A DNA stretch of 64,000 bases from contig JAWKRR010000044.1 in the NCBI GenBank assembly GCA_041389525.1, positions 1 to 64,000 on the forward strand, read 5' to 3'. The notes under the pieces were generated by a model that worked only from the letters and a program-made list of their open reading frames with translations, searched no databases and had not been told where the DNA came from. The stretch comes from JACKFB01 sp041389525 (GTDB lineage: Bacteria > Myxococcota_A > UBA9042 > PHBI01 > JACKFB01). The translations under genes and the position numbers were made by a program. Position 1 is the stretch's first letter. Every line of letters starts with the position of its first letter. Below, in pieces: positions 33,043 to 42,166 of the stretch.

Positions 33043-34926
33043 ATGGTCCCGAAGCATGCCCGCGTCGGCTCTCGAGTCACTCGCCGCATCGCGTCCGGGG
33101 TCGTGGTGGCCAGCTTGGCCATCGCAGCGACCGCAGCGGCCCGCGTTCCCCCCGAGATGGAGCAGCGCGCCAGCGCCACGCTGACCTCGGCGGTGCGTTC
33201 GGGAGACTTCGCCACCCGCGCGGCCGCCGTCGAGGCGTTGGGCAGACTCCCGAAGGCGACCGCCCTGCCCCTCCTCAACGAGGCCCTCCAGGACCAGCAA
33301 TGGCAGGTCCGTCGCGCCGCGATCGCGGGTCTGGTCGAGCTGCGCGACCGCTCCTGGGAGACCGCCGTCATCAACGCCATCAGCAGCGAGCGGCTGGATC
33401 CGCGCACCGAAGTGCTGCCCGTGCTTGAGCCCCTCGGCACCAAGCAGGCGCTCGCTGTGCTGAAGAAGGCCATGGAAGCGAAGGACTTCCCGCGCCCCGA
33501 GCGCTGGGTGGACGCGCTGGTCCAGGCCGGTGGCGACCTGATGGTCGAGGGCATGCTGATGGGGCTCAGCCTCAAGGCGGTCGCGCCGCGAGACGCGTTC
33601 CTGCGCGCGCTCCCTGAGCTGCCGCTGCCAGCGGCCATCCCCCTCTATGAGAAGGTGTTGGCCCGCCAGAGCCCCGAGATCCAGAGCCGCGTGTTCGACC
33701 GCATCTCGCGCACTCCCAGCGTCAAAGACGTAGGTTTTATCGGCTCTTTCGTCGACTCGAAGGACAAGAAGGTGGCCTTCGAAGCCGCGGTCGTGCTCGC
33801 CCGGCGTGGAAATCCTCGCGGCAAATCCGTGCTGACCGCCGCAGCCGCGAGCACCGACGAGGCCCAGCGCCTTGAGGCCATCCGGGCCATGGAGGCCATC
33901 GGGACCGAGGATCTTTTCCCGATCCTGAAGCCTATCGTCGAGGACGACGCCAGCAGCGTGGAGCTCTTGCGCGCGGCCTACGCCGTCTACGCCCACGCCG
34001 GGCACCCGAACCTCGGCCGCCACCTTGAGACGCGCCTGCTCGATACGGAGCTCTCGAAGCGAGCCGCAGCGGTGCGCGTCATCGGAAAAATCAAGGGCCG
34101 CGCCGCCCTGGAGGACCTGCACCCGCTCCTGCGCGACGGCGCGGTGGAGGTGCGCCGCGAGGCCGCGCACGCGCTGGCAGACATCGGGATGCCTGAGAGC
34201 ATCGGGCCCATTCGCGAGGCCCTCTTCAACGAGCCCGACCTGGACACGCGCCTCGCGCTCATCGCCGTGCTGGGCCGCATCCGGACGCCCGAGGTCGTGC
34301 CGGTGCTGCAGCAGACCATCTACGACGCCGACGATCTGATCCGCACCGCCACGGTCGAGGCGCTGGCCGCCGTTCGCCACCAAGCTGCCGTCCCGCTGCT
34401 CGAGCTGCTCCTCGCCGATCGCGCCCCCGACGTCCGCCGCGGCGCGCTCTTGGCGCTGCTGGATCTCGGCCCCAAACGTCAGCTCGAGCCCTTCCGGCGC
34501 GCGCTCTCCTGGATCGAGCCGAACAGCCTGCTCGATCTGGTCACGACGCACGGAGCCGAGATGCTCCCGCACGTGGAGTTGGCCCTGGCCTCCGAGCGCG
34601 ACGACCTCCGAGCCGCCGCGGTCGAGGCCCTCGCCGGGCTGCCGGAGCCCGTGCGACGCCCGGTATACCAGGAGCTGCTGCGCACGGCGCGGCGGCCAGA
34701 GATGCGCGTGATCGGGCTCAACGGCTTGGTCCGCGACAAGGCCCCCGGCACCGAAGCGCTGCTGGTCGGGTTGGCCAAAGACCCGATGAAGCCCGTGCGC
34801 GTGGCGGCCATCGAGCAGCTCGGCGCCTCGCGCGCCGCGGACGTGCAGACCCTGCTCTTCGAGCTCACAGACGACCTCGACGAACATGTACGCGTCGCCG
34901 CCGCCGCCGCGCTGTTGCGGCTGTGA
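33043..34926 (+). CDS. Exported HEAT-repeat protein
   Basis: The 627-residue product has a signal peptide (RRIASGVVVASLAIAATAAA, cut near residue 33) and is then built of HEAT/PBS-lyase-like helical repeats of 30-31 residues, for example RSGDFATRAAAVEALGRLPK, ALQDQQWQVRRAAIAGLVEL, RDGAVEVRREAAHALADIG and LADRAPDVRRGALLALLDL, to the last residues (LDEHVRVAAAAALLRL). Such solenoids act as protein-binding scaffolds; no enzyme domain is present. GAGGAG precedes the ATG. The next gene, a VWA-like lipoprotein, starts 98 nt downstream and may be in the same unit. Confidence 0.85.
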   Translation: MVPKHARVGSRVTRRIASGVVVASLAIAATAAARVPPEMEQRASATLTSAVRSGDFATRAAAVEALGRLPKATALPLLNEALQDQQWQVRRAAIAGLVELRDRSWETAVINAISSERLDPRTEVLPVLEPLGTKQALAVLKKAMEAKDFPRPERWVDALVQAGGDLMVEGMLMGLSLKAVAPRDAFLRALPELPLPAAIPLYEKVLARQSPEIQSRVFDRISRTPSVKDVGFIGSFVDSKDKKVAFEAAVVLARRGNPRGKSVLTAAAASTDEAQRLEAIRAMEAIGTEDLFPILKPIVEDDASSVELLRAAYAVYAHAGHPNLGRHLETRLLDTELSKRAAAVRVIGKIKGRAALEDLHPLLRDGAVEVRREAAHALADIGMPESIGPIREALFNEPDLDTRLALIAVLGRIRTPEVVPVLQQTIYDADDLIRTATVEALAAVRHQAAVPLLELLLADRAPDVRRGALLALLDLGPKRQLEPFRRALSWIEPNSLLDLVTTHGAEMLPHVELALASERDDLRAAAVEALAGLPEPVRRPVYQELLRTARRPEMRVIGLNGLVRDKAPGTEALLVGLAKDPMKPVRVAAIEQLGASRAADVQTLLFELTDDLDEHVRVAAAAALLRL

Positions 34927-35024
34927 TGGCTCGGGGCGAAACAACAGGCGCCTGGGCGCACACAGTCGCTGGCACCGGCGACCGTGACCGCGTATGCTCC
35001 CGCCGGTCCACTTGGAGGCTTTTC

Positions 35025-36749
35025 ATGCGACTCAGCAACCAGGCTGCGGTGGCCGGCGTGCTCGCCGCGACCTTCGCCCTTGGCGCGTGCAACGACATTC
35101 CGGTCGCGGGCCTCGAGAAGTCCTTCTCGATCCACGTGCGCAAGACTGTCGGCAATGGCGACGCCATCCCGATCGACTTCCTGTGGGTGGTCGACGACTC
35201 CTCCTCCATGTGTGAGGAGCAGGTGGCGCTGACCGACAACTTCAAGCAGTTCACGAAGATTCTCGCCGAGAACTTCGACATCGACCCGCGTGTCGCGGTG
35301 GTGACACCCGACATGCAGTGCACGACGGCTGAAGCTGGCGGCAAGGCGACGAAGGGGCTCTTCAGCACCGTCGCGGCTACCGGGTTCCCGCCCGCCTGCC
35401 AGGCCCGCGCGCCGGTGCCCTGCACCACGTCCGAAGGGTGCGCTGGGCTCGACTGCACCCTCTTCGGGAAATGCGAAAACCAGGGGGCCTGGACCTGTCG
35501 CAAGGCTCAGAACGCGTCCTGCGTGACCAACCCCAACGGCACGTTGAACACGACATGCCGCCGAAGCTGCACCGCCGATTTGGAGTGCCAGCAGATCTTC
35601 GATGACCCGCGCTACATCTGCCAGAAGCTGTCTGGCAGCCCCGCCGACTGGGGCTGCTTGCTGCCCCCGCCCACCGCGAACTGCCCGGCGAATGTGGGCC
35701 CGGTGCTGGATCTCGGGACCATCGATCAGTTCGCCTGCTTGGCGACCGTGGGCGTGAACCAGGCCCAGTGTTTCGCATACGAGCAGGGCATGCGCGGCGC
35801 GCTGACCGCGCTCGAGCCAAACGGCCCCAACAAGGTCCATATCACCTGCACCGCGGCGGACGAGAAGGACGGCAAGTGCAAGCGCTTCCTTCGCGACGAG
35901 GCCTACCTGGTCGTGATCTTCGTCTCTGACGAGGACGACTGCTCGTCGGAGGTCACCATCCCCGAAGACAAGCACGACCAGTGCGGGCTCTTGCTGGACC
36001 AGACCCAGGGCGGGCCGCTGGTCCCGGTGAACCACTACGTCAACCGCTTCAAGTCCCTCAAGAGCGACCCGGCGCGGGTGATCATCGCGGCGATCTCGGG
36101 CGACGCCCTGCCCGGTGATACGCTCGTTCCCAAGGAGGGCATCGACCCGAAGACGCAGGAGCCGTACTGCGCCGATCTGGTCGAGAACGTCACGCAGGGC
36201 ACGATGACGGAGACCGACGCGATCCGTGAGTGCTTCATCAGCTCGAAGGGTAACGATTTCATTTGCCACCACACGACCACGATCTGCTCCTCGTCCAGCG
36301 GGCAGGCGGACTGGGGTCGGCGTTACCAGCAGCTTGCCGAGCGCTTCGGCGACAACGGCGTCTTCGAGAACATCTGCTCGCCCGCGGGTCTGGGGCCGGC
36401 GCTCGAGCGCATCGCGGCGCGCATCGTCCAGGTCGTCGGCGAGCTCTGCTTGCCCAAGGGCGTGCAGGACGTCGCGACGCTGGTGGTTCAGAAGAGCCAG
36501 GTCAACACAGCGGGCCAGCCCATCGTGAACCCGGTGACGGGCCAGCCCGAGCTGGTGACCCTCCAGCGGGTCGAGACCTTCACGCCGGGCCAGAAGAACA
36601 CCTACCGCCTCAAAGAAGCTGGCGCGCAGGCCTGTCAGGACGGCAGCGGGTTCATCCGCCCGTCGATCATCTTCCCCGACGATGACCTGCCCCGCGCTGG
36701 CGAGGAGATCATCATCTCGTACAAGGCCAACCCCGAGCTGGGCGAGTAG
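35025..36749 (+). CDS. VWA-like lipoprotein with Cys-rich insert
   Basis: The 574-residue lipoprotein (LGAC, Cys22) starts at ATG 35025, with GGAGG 6 nt upstream; the frame is open further upstream but without signal. IDFLWVVDDSSSMCEEQ contains the metal-ion-dependent adhesion motif DxSxS (Asp57, Ser59, Ser61) of von Willebrand A domains, and VVIFVSDEDDCSSEV is a later core strand of the fold. Between them is an insert (about 95-235) with many Cys, such as CTTSEGCAGLDCTLFGKC, probably disulphide-rich. A beta-rich C-terminal part ends GEEIIISYKANPELGE. The pattern is common in myxobacterial surface lipoproteins; ligand unknown. Confidence 0.8.
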   Translation: MRLSNQAAVAGVLAATFALGACNDIPVAGLEKSFSIHVRKTVGNGDAIPIDFLWVVDDSSSMCEEQVALTDNFKQFTKILAENFDIDPRVAVVTPDMQCTTAEAGGKATKGLFSTVAATGFPPACQARAPVPCTTSEGCAGLDCTLFGKCENQGAWTCRKAQNASCVTNPNGTLNTTCRRSCTADLECQQIFDDPRYICQKLSGSPADWGCLLPPPTANCPANVGPVLDLGTIDQFACLATVGVNQAQCFAYEQGMRGALTALEPNGPNKVHITCTAADEKDGKCKRFLRDEAYLVVIFVSDEDDCSSEVTIPEDKHDQCGLLLDQTQGGPLVPVNHYVNRFKSLKSDPARVIIAAISGDALPGDTLVPKEGIDPKTQEPYCADLVENVTQGTMTETDAIRECFISSKGNDFICHHTTTICSSSSGQADWGRRYQQLAERFGDNGVFENICSPAGLGPALERIAARIVQVVGELCLPKGVQDVATLVVQKSQVNTAGQPIVNPVTGQPELVTLQRVETFTPGQKNTYRLKEAGAQACQDGSGFIRPSIIFPDDDLPRAGEEIIISYKANPELGE

Positions 36750-36852
36750 TCCGACTCGCGCGCGCCTGCTCGATTCCTCGGTCCGACTGTTCGACAGTTG
36801 GGCAAAGCGCCTCCAGACTGCGCGCTGACTCGGGCCGAACGAGGATTCGCTC

Positions 36853-39498
36853 ATGCGTGCGTGCTGGCAGCTCTTGATGGGCGCGGTCGCGGCCTGCTTG
36901 GCCGTCGGCTGCGCGACCGGTCGTCCTGTGGCCGAGGGGCCCGACGAAGGGGCGGTCTTGGAGATCGTCAACCGGCTGCCGGGCGCTGAACGCGTCTGGG
37001 TGCGCGGTCGAGCCGAGGGCGTCGTCGCTGGCGGCTCGCGGCTGCGCGTGCGGTGGCTGGCGCCGGGCCCCGCGGACGTCGAGATCACTCCCATGGTCGA
37101 CGCGGGCCTGGGTGGCGAGCCCACGATGCGCGAGGTGGTCGAGCTGGTCTGGGGCCAGCGCCACGTGCTCGAGATCCCCGGGCCGGAGGCGTCGCCGGCA
37201 GAGCTCGGCTCGTTGCTGGTCGACAACCAGCTCGCGGGGCCCGTGACGCTGAGCCTCGATGATCGACCGCTGGGCACCGTGCTGCCCGGCGACACCGCCC
37301 GCTACCGCGACATCCCTTCAGGCACCCACACGGTGCGGGCCCGGGAGAATGAGTCGGGGCTCGCGGTCGAGGAGTCCATCCTCATCGCGCCCGACGCAGA
37401 GGTCGCCTGGAGCGCCGTCGCGCCGCGCGGTGGCGTCACCGTCATCCACGACGGCGACGAGCCCATCGCGGTGAGCGTCGACGCCCGCGAGGTCGGCCGC
37501 GTCGAGCCTGGCGAGCGAATCGAGTTGGACCAGCTGCTCGCGGGATCGCATCTGCTGCGCCTGCGCGGCGTTCAGTCCGGGCGCACTGAAGACCGCCGCA
37601 TTCAGGTGGTCGCCGGGGAGCGCGTGGAGACGCGGGTCACCGCGCCGCGGTCCGAGATCGAGGTCGTCAACCGCACCAAGGAGCGCGTGATCCTCTCGGT
37701 GACGTCTACCGATTCGAAGGACGCGGTCGGCGACGTGCCCACAGCGCCCCGCGTCGAGGTCGAGCTGGCGCCCGGCCAGAGTCACCTTCTCAGCGACCGC
37801 GAGCCCGGCGAGGTGGTCCTGGAGGCGCGCGGCGAGCCGAGCGGGCTGCCTTACCGCGAGGCGATGCGGCTCCCTGCAGGGCAGCGCGTGCGGTGGGAGA
37901 TCCAGTCCATCCGAGCCAGCATTCGCTTGGAGAACGGGGCTGGCCGACCGCTGTGGGTCCGGGTCGAGAACACCGGCCGACAAGAGACACTCGCCGACGG
38001 CGCCACCAAGATGCTCGACGGGTTGCCGGTCGAGCCGATTCGGCTGCTGGTGGTCGATCGCGATCGCTCGCTGGTGCTGCGACGCACGGTAGAGCCGGGC
38101 GAAGACCGCACGGCCTCGTGGAAGATCACCGCCCCGACCGGCAGCTTGGCCGTCGACAACCGCAGCGACGAGGCGGTGGTGGTCTACGCCGACGCACGGC
38201 GGGTGGGCCGGGTGGAGGCGAGGGCTCAGGTGGTGCTCACCGGCGTCCCGGCGGGCCACCGGTTGCTCGAGGCGGTCGGGGCGCGCTCCAGCCACGTCAC
38301 GCGCGGCGAGCGGGACATCGCGGAAGACGAGGCGGCCGCCTGGACGGTCGAGGACCCGCTGGCCTCGCTGGTGGTCACCAACGAGACGGGCGAGACCCTG
38401 CTCACCGAGGGCGTGTTGGCGGTCGACGAGGCCAGCATCGCGCAGGGCGGCCGGGTGCTGCTGCGCATCCCGGCGGGCACCCAAGACCTGCGCCTTGTCG
38501 GCGTGGAGTCGAACGTCGCGCGGAGCCACCGGGTCACCGCCGGTCCGGGCGAGGTGTTGGAGTGGCGGGTGCTGCCGGCGGTGGGCAGCCTGCTGGTCAC
38601 CAACGCGCTCGACGAGGCGATGGCGGTGAGCGTGGACGGCGTTGATTTTGGGCGAGTGGCCCCTCGCGGCCGCCTGTCGATCCCCGAGCTGCGGCCGGGC
38701 CGCCGGAAGCTGCGCGCCGAGGGGGCCTCAGGCGCGAGGGTGCTGAGCGAGGAGCGGATGATCCCGCCGGACGGCGAGGCGCACTGGGCGCTGGAACGGC
38801 AGACGAGCCGGCTGTTGATCTTCAACGAGAGCAGCGAGGCCTTGGAGGTCACGCTGAACGGTCGGCCCTACGGCCGGGTGGAGGCCCGCTCGCGCCAGGG
38901 CTTCGCGAAGATCCCCACCGGCAGCCAGGAGCTCGTGCTGACCGCGACGCGCGCGGGGTGGCGCGATACACGCCGGCTCGATCTGGCCGAGGGGGCCACG
39001 GCGACCATCCGAGTGCAGCCGCCGGGCGCGGTGCTGGTGTTGGCGAACCGCAGCGGCGAGGCCCAGCGCATCACGATCGATGGTGCGCAGATCGCCGAGA
39101 TCGCGCTGGACGGCGTCAGCGAGCCGCTGCCTATCGAAGCGGGCCGGCGACGGGTCGTCAGCGAGGGCGCGAAGACCGGCTCCGTGCGGGTGTGGCGCGT
39201 CGATGTGAGCGCGTCCCAGACCGTTCACCTCGAGGTCCCGCCGTCGCGCGCGCGACTCGTCGTCGTCAACCGCGGGGCGTCGAACCTCTTCGTGCGCGTC
39301 GACGGGACGCGGGTCGGCGAGGTGGCGCCGGGCGAGAACTTGATCGTGGACGACTTGGCCGTGGGCGAGTTCGACCTGGAGGCGGTCGGTCCTGACGGCA
39401 GCGTAGGGTATCGCGAGCGGCGGGTGCTCGAACCCGGCGCGACCGCCACCTGGCTGCTGCCAGCCCCGCCGACTCCAGCCGAGACCGCCGCTCCCTGA
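36853..39498 (+). CDS. Lipoprotein of eleven PEGA-like modules
   Basis: The 881-residue protein has a lipoprotein signal (AVGC, Cys20) and is otherwise made almost wholly of about eleven tandem modules of about 75 residues. Each opens with a strand like GSLLVDN, LVVVNR or LLIFNE, continues with a VSVDGVDFGRVAPRG-like hairpin, then an L..G.H.L.A.G strand and ends with a W.V..P strand. This is the pattern of small beta-sandwich modules such as PEGA domains. Module 1 is diverged and module 4 has an insertion. GAGG lies 8 nt before ATG 36853. No catalytic motif is seen. It is probably an extended periplasmic rod or binding protein; its role is unknown. Confidence 0.75.
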   Translation: MRACWQLLMGAVAACLAVGCATGRPVAEGPDEGAVLEIVNRLPGAERVWVRGRAEGVVAGGSRLRVRWLAPGPADVEITPMVDAGLGGEPTMREVVELVWGQRHVLEIPGPEASPAELGSLLVDNQLAGPVTLSLDDRPLGTVLPGDTARYRDIPSGTHTVRARENESGLAVEESILIAPDAEVAWSAVAPRGGVTVIHDGDEPIAVSVDAREVGRVEPGERIELDQLLAGSHLLRLRGVQSGRTEDRRIQVVAGERVETRVTAPRSEIEVVNRTKERVILSVTSTDSKDAVGDVPTAPRVEVELAPGQSHLLSDREPGEVVLEARGEPSGLPYREAMRLPAGQRVRWEIQSIRASIRLENGAGRPLWVRVENTGRQETLADGATKMLDGLPVEPIRLLVVDRDRSLVLRRTVEPGEDRTASWKITAPTGSLAVDNRSDEAVVVYADARRVGRVEARAQVVLTGVPAGHRLLEAVGARSSHVTRGERDIAEDEAAAWTVEDPLASLVVTNETGETLLTEGVLAVDEASIAQGGRVLLRIPAGTQDLRLVGVESNVARSHRVTAGPGEVLEWRVLPAVGSLLVTNALDEAMAVSVDGVDFGRVAPRGRLSIPELRPGRRKLRAEGASGARVLSEERMIPPDGEAHWALERQTSRLLIFNESSEALEVTLNGRPYGRVEARSRQGFAKIPTGSQELVLTATRAGWRDTRRLDLAEGATATIRVQPPGAVLVLANRSGEAQRITIDGAQIAEIALDGVSEPLPIEAGRRRVVSEGAKTGSVRVWRVDVSASQTVHLEVPPSRARLVVVNRGASNLFVRVDGTRVGEVAPGENLIVDDLAVGEFDLEAVGPDGSVGYRERRVLEPGATATWLLPAPPTPAETAAP
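36940..39470 (+). repeat. Eleven coding modules of about 225 bp
   Basis: The modules of the lipoprotein are diverged at DNA level but aligned in protein by the opening VVN/VDN/VTN strand and the closing Trp (AWSA, RWEI, SWKI, AWTV, EWRV, HWAL, TWLL). Spacing is regular from about residue 118 onward. Confidence 0.7.
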
Positions 39499-39585
39499 CC
39501 CGCGCTCGCCGTGGTTTCGCGGAGCCCGAGTCGCGCGGTGACGGCGCCGCGACGGCTGGCTGACGCACGAGATTCTGACGGCGGG

Positions 39586-39613
39586 TTGACGGGCGCCGAT
39601 CGGGACCTACATT
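39586..39613 (+). promoter_or_regulatory. Candidate promoter upstream of dnaK
   Basis: TTGACG (39586-39591) and TACATT (39608-39613) are 16 nt apart. Transcription from here would give a 5' leader of about 180 nt. No heat-shock (sigma32) or CIRCE consensus was found. Confidence 0.45.
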
Positions 39614-39630
39614 CGGCACCGCTCTGCGCT

Positions 39631-39755
39631 GCTGCCCGAGAAGGCAGCCAGTGCGGGACGACAACGACCCCTCGACGCGAGCCGGTGGCCGGCTCGATTC
39701 GCTAGGTGGGCCGAAACTCCTCGACAGCGTCACGACTCAACCGAAGACGCTGTCG
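39631..39755 (+). promoter_or_regulatory. Hairpin-rich leader of dnaK
   Basis: Three perfect inverted repeats follow one another: 39631-39636 with 39643-39648 (6 bp, loop 6), 39678-39685 with 39689-39696 (8 bp, loop 3), and CGACAGCGTC 39722-39731 with 39746-39755 (10 bp, loop 14). The last ends 44 nt before the ATG. They could be RNA structure in the leader or DNA operator sites. No U-tract follows, so a simple terminator is unlikely. Confidence 0.5.
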
Positions 39756-39799
39756 CCCCCTCTTCAACGACACGGTCAAAGCCGCCACGGGAGCACACC

Positions 39800-41698
39800 A
39801 TGGGCAAGATCATCGGAATCGACCTCGGAACCACGAACTCAGTCGTCGCCGTCATGGAAGGCGGCGCGCCGAAGGTCATCGCCAACCAGGAGGGCGCGCG
39901 GACCACGCCTTCCGTGGTCGCTTTCACCGACGGCGGCGAGGTCCTCGTGGGCCAAACCGCGCGGCGTCAGGCGGTCGTGAACCCGACCCGCACGCTCTTC
40001 TCCATCAAGCGCCTCATCGGCCACCGGTATTCGGAGGTCGAGAAAGAGGCCAGCCGCTTGCCCTACGAGATCGTGAAGGCGGCCAACGGCGACGCGCACA
40101 TCCTCGTGAATGACAAGAAGCACTCGCCGCCGGAGATCTCGGCCAAGGTGCTCGCCAAGCTGAAGGCCGCTGCCGAGAAGTACCTGGGCGAGCCGGTGAC
40201 CGAGGCGGTCATCACCGTCCCCGCGTACTTCAACGACAGCCAGCGCCAGGCGACGCGCGACGCGGGCAAGATCGCCGGCCTCGAGGTCAAGCGCATCATC
40301 AACGAGCCCACCGCGGCCGCGTTGGCGTACGGGCTCGACAAGAAGAAGGGCGAGATCGTCGCGGTCTACGACTTCGGCGGCGGCACCTTCGACATCTCCA
40401 TCCTCGAGGTCGGTGACGGCCTCGTCGAGGTGAAGTCGACCGCCGGCGACAGCCACCTGGGCGGCGACGACGTCGACCACACCATCGTGGACTGGCTCAT
40501 CGCTGAGTTCGTGAAGGACCAGGGCATCGACCTCAAGAACGACAAGATGGCCCTGCAGCGCCTCCACGAGGCGGCGGAGAAGGCGAAGGTCGAGCTGTCC
40601 TCGGCGACCGAGACCGAGATCAACCTGCCCTTCATCACGGCCGACGCGTCCGGCCCCAAGCACCTCGTGGTGAAGCTGAGCCGCGCCAAGCTCGAGCAGC
40701 TCGCGGACGCGGTGTTCCAGCGCACGGTCGGCCCGTGCCAGCGCGCGCTGAAGGACGCGGGGCTGAAGACCTCGGAGATCAACGAGGTGCTGCTGGTCGG
40801 TGGCTCGACGCGTATCCCGCGCGTGCAGCAGATGGTCAGCGAGTTCTTCGGCAAGGAGACCAACCACTCGGTCAACCCCGACGAGGTGGTCGCGCTGGGC
40901 GCGGCCGTGCAGGGCGGCGTGCTGGGCGGCGAGGTGCAGGACGTGTTGCTCCTGGACGTGACCCCGCTCTCGCTGGGAATCGAGACCCAGGGCGGCATCA
41001 TGACCGTGCTCATCGAACGCAACACGACGATCCCGACGCGCAAGTCGCAGGTCTTCTCGACCGCCGACGACAACCAGGGCGCCGTGACGGTCCACGTGCT
41101 TCAGGGTGAGCGGAAGATGGCGGCGGACAACAACACCCTGGGCCAGTTCAACCTGGACCAGATCCCGCCGGCGCCGCGCGGTGTCCCGCAGATCGAGGTG
41201 ACCTTCGATATCGACGCCGACGGCATCGTGCACGTCAGCGCGAAGGACAAGGCGACGTCGCGCGAGCAGTCGATCCAGATCAAGAGCGCCAGCGGACTGT
41301 CGGACGCCGACATCGATCGCATGGTGAAAGAGGCGGGCGCGCACGCGAAGGACGACGAGGAGCGGCGGGCCGAGGCCGAGCTCCGCAACTCGGTCGACAC
41401 CTTGGCCTACCAGGTCGAGAAGCACCTCGCGTCCCACGGCGACAAGCTGGAGGTTCAGGACAAGGCCGCGATCGAAGAGGCGCTCGCCGGCGCACGCAAG
41501 GCCGTGAAGGGCGGGACGAAGGCCGAGCTCGAGGCGGCGAAGACCGAGCTCGAGACGCGCGCCCACAAGCTCGCCGAGAAGGCCTACGCGGCCGAGGCGG
41601 GCGCCGGAGACGGTGGCGCGCCGAACGGCGACGCGGGCGCGAAGAGCGGCGGCGCAGCGGACGACGACGTCATCGACGCCGAGTTCGACACGAACTGA
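39800..41698 (+). CDS. dnaK: Chaperone DnaK (Hsp70)
   Basis: This 632-residue cytoplasmic ATP-driven chaperone binds unfolded segments with DnaJ and GrpE. All signatures are present: IIGIDLGTTNSVVAVMEGG, VYDFGGGTFDISILEVGDG, VLLVGGSTRIPRVQQMV, EPTAAALAYGLD, the linker LLLDVTPLSLGIETQGG, the substrate-binding beta domain (about 390-505), the helical lid and the acidic tail ending DDDVIDAEFDTN. Length is usual (about 610-640). GGGAG precedes the ATG by 6 nt. It is not next to dnaJ, grpE or hrcA, which is a little unusual. A strong hairpin 20 nt downstream closes the transcript. Regulation may act through the structured leader. Confidence 0.98.
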   Translation: MGKIIGIDLGTTNSVVAVMEGGAPKVIANQEGARTTPSVVAFTDGGEVLVGQTARRQAVVNPTRTLFSIKRLIGHRYSEVEKEASRLPYEIVKAANGDAHILVNDKKHSPPEISAKVLAKLKAAAEKYLGEPVTEAVITVPAYFNDSQRQATRDAGKIAGLEVKRIINEPTAAALAYGLDKKKGEIVAVYDFGGGTFDISILEVGDGLVEVKSTAGDSHLGGDDVDHTIVDWLIAEFVKDQGIDLKNDKMALQRLHEAAEKAKVELSSATETEINLPFITADASGPKHLVVKLSRAKLEQLADAVFQRTVGPCQRALKDAGLKTSEINEVLLVGGSTRIPRVQQMVSEFFGKETNHSVNPDEVVALGAAVQGGVLGGEVQDVLLLDVTPLSLGIETQGGIMTVLIERNTTIPTRKSQVFSTADDNQGAVTVHVLQGERKMAADNNTLGQFNLDQIPPAPRGVPQIEVTFDIDADGIVHVSAKDKATSREQSIQIKSASGLSDADIDRMVKEAGAHAKDDEERRAEAELRNSVDTLAYQVEKHLASHGDKLEVQDKAAIEEALAGARKAVKGGTKAELEAAKTELETRAHKLAEKAYAAEAGAGDGGAPNGDAGAKSGGAADDDVIDAEFDTN

Positions 41699-41718
41699 CC
41701 TGCAGTTCTGGCATGTGG

Positions 41719-41749
41719 CGAAGCCCCGGGAGATTCTCTCGGGGCTTCG
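41719..41749 (+). terminator. Hairpin terminator after dnaK
   Basis: CGAAGCCCCG (41719-41728) pairs with CGGGGCTTCG (41740-41749); the 11-nt interior can pair further (GAG with CTC). No U-tract. Confidence 0.7.
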
Positions 41750-41866
41750 TCGCGTCTGGGCCACGCGTTGAATCTCGTGTCGCCCGCGCCGTCGCGACTC
41801 CCACGCTGGACCGACCCGCGACGCCCGCAGTCAGCTCCCTCCCCGACCCCGCTCCCAGGACCCCGC

Positions 41867-42166
41867 ATGATGCGCCCCCTCGCCTGCTTCATCCTCGCCC
41901 TTGCCCTCAACGCCTGCGGCGCCGGTGCCGGAAGCGGAATCCCGTGCGAGGCGACGATCGAGTGCCCCGGGCAAGAGCAGTGCGTCTTGACCACCTGCGC
42001 CGCGACCACGGCGACGTGTCAGAACCTGTGCGAGACGGACGCCGAGTGCTCGGGCGGCATCGACTCGAGCCCTAGCGGGGCCAGCTGCTTGCCGACGACC
42101 ACCGACTCCTGCCCCGCGCGGCGCACCGCCGATCAGGAAGCTGGCGACTCGTTCTGCGTCGAGTAG
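41867..42166 (+). CDS. Small Cys-rich lipoprotein
   Basis: The 99-residue product begins MMRPLACFILALALNACGAG, with lipobox LNAC and Cys17 as anchor. AGGA at 41857-41860 supports ATG 41867 over the longer frame from 41768. The mature part has Cys pairs such as CEATIECPGQEQC, CAATTATCQNLCETDAEC, and a short Thr/Ser-rich end; these recall Cys-rich modules in the other lipoproteins of the window. Function unknown. Its last 34 nt overlap the 3' end of hutH on the other strand. Confidence 0.7.
   Translation: MMRPLACFILALALNACGAGAGSGIPCEATIECPGQEQCVLTTCAATTATCQNLCETDAECSGGIDSSPSGASCLPTTTDSCPARRTADQEAGDSFCVE

Noticed and set aside
34479..37295. 938-codon minus-strand open frame across the HEAT, VWA-like and PEGA-like genes
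   Set aside because: It spans three well-supported sense genes and their gaps, is low-complexity, and shows no motif.
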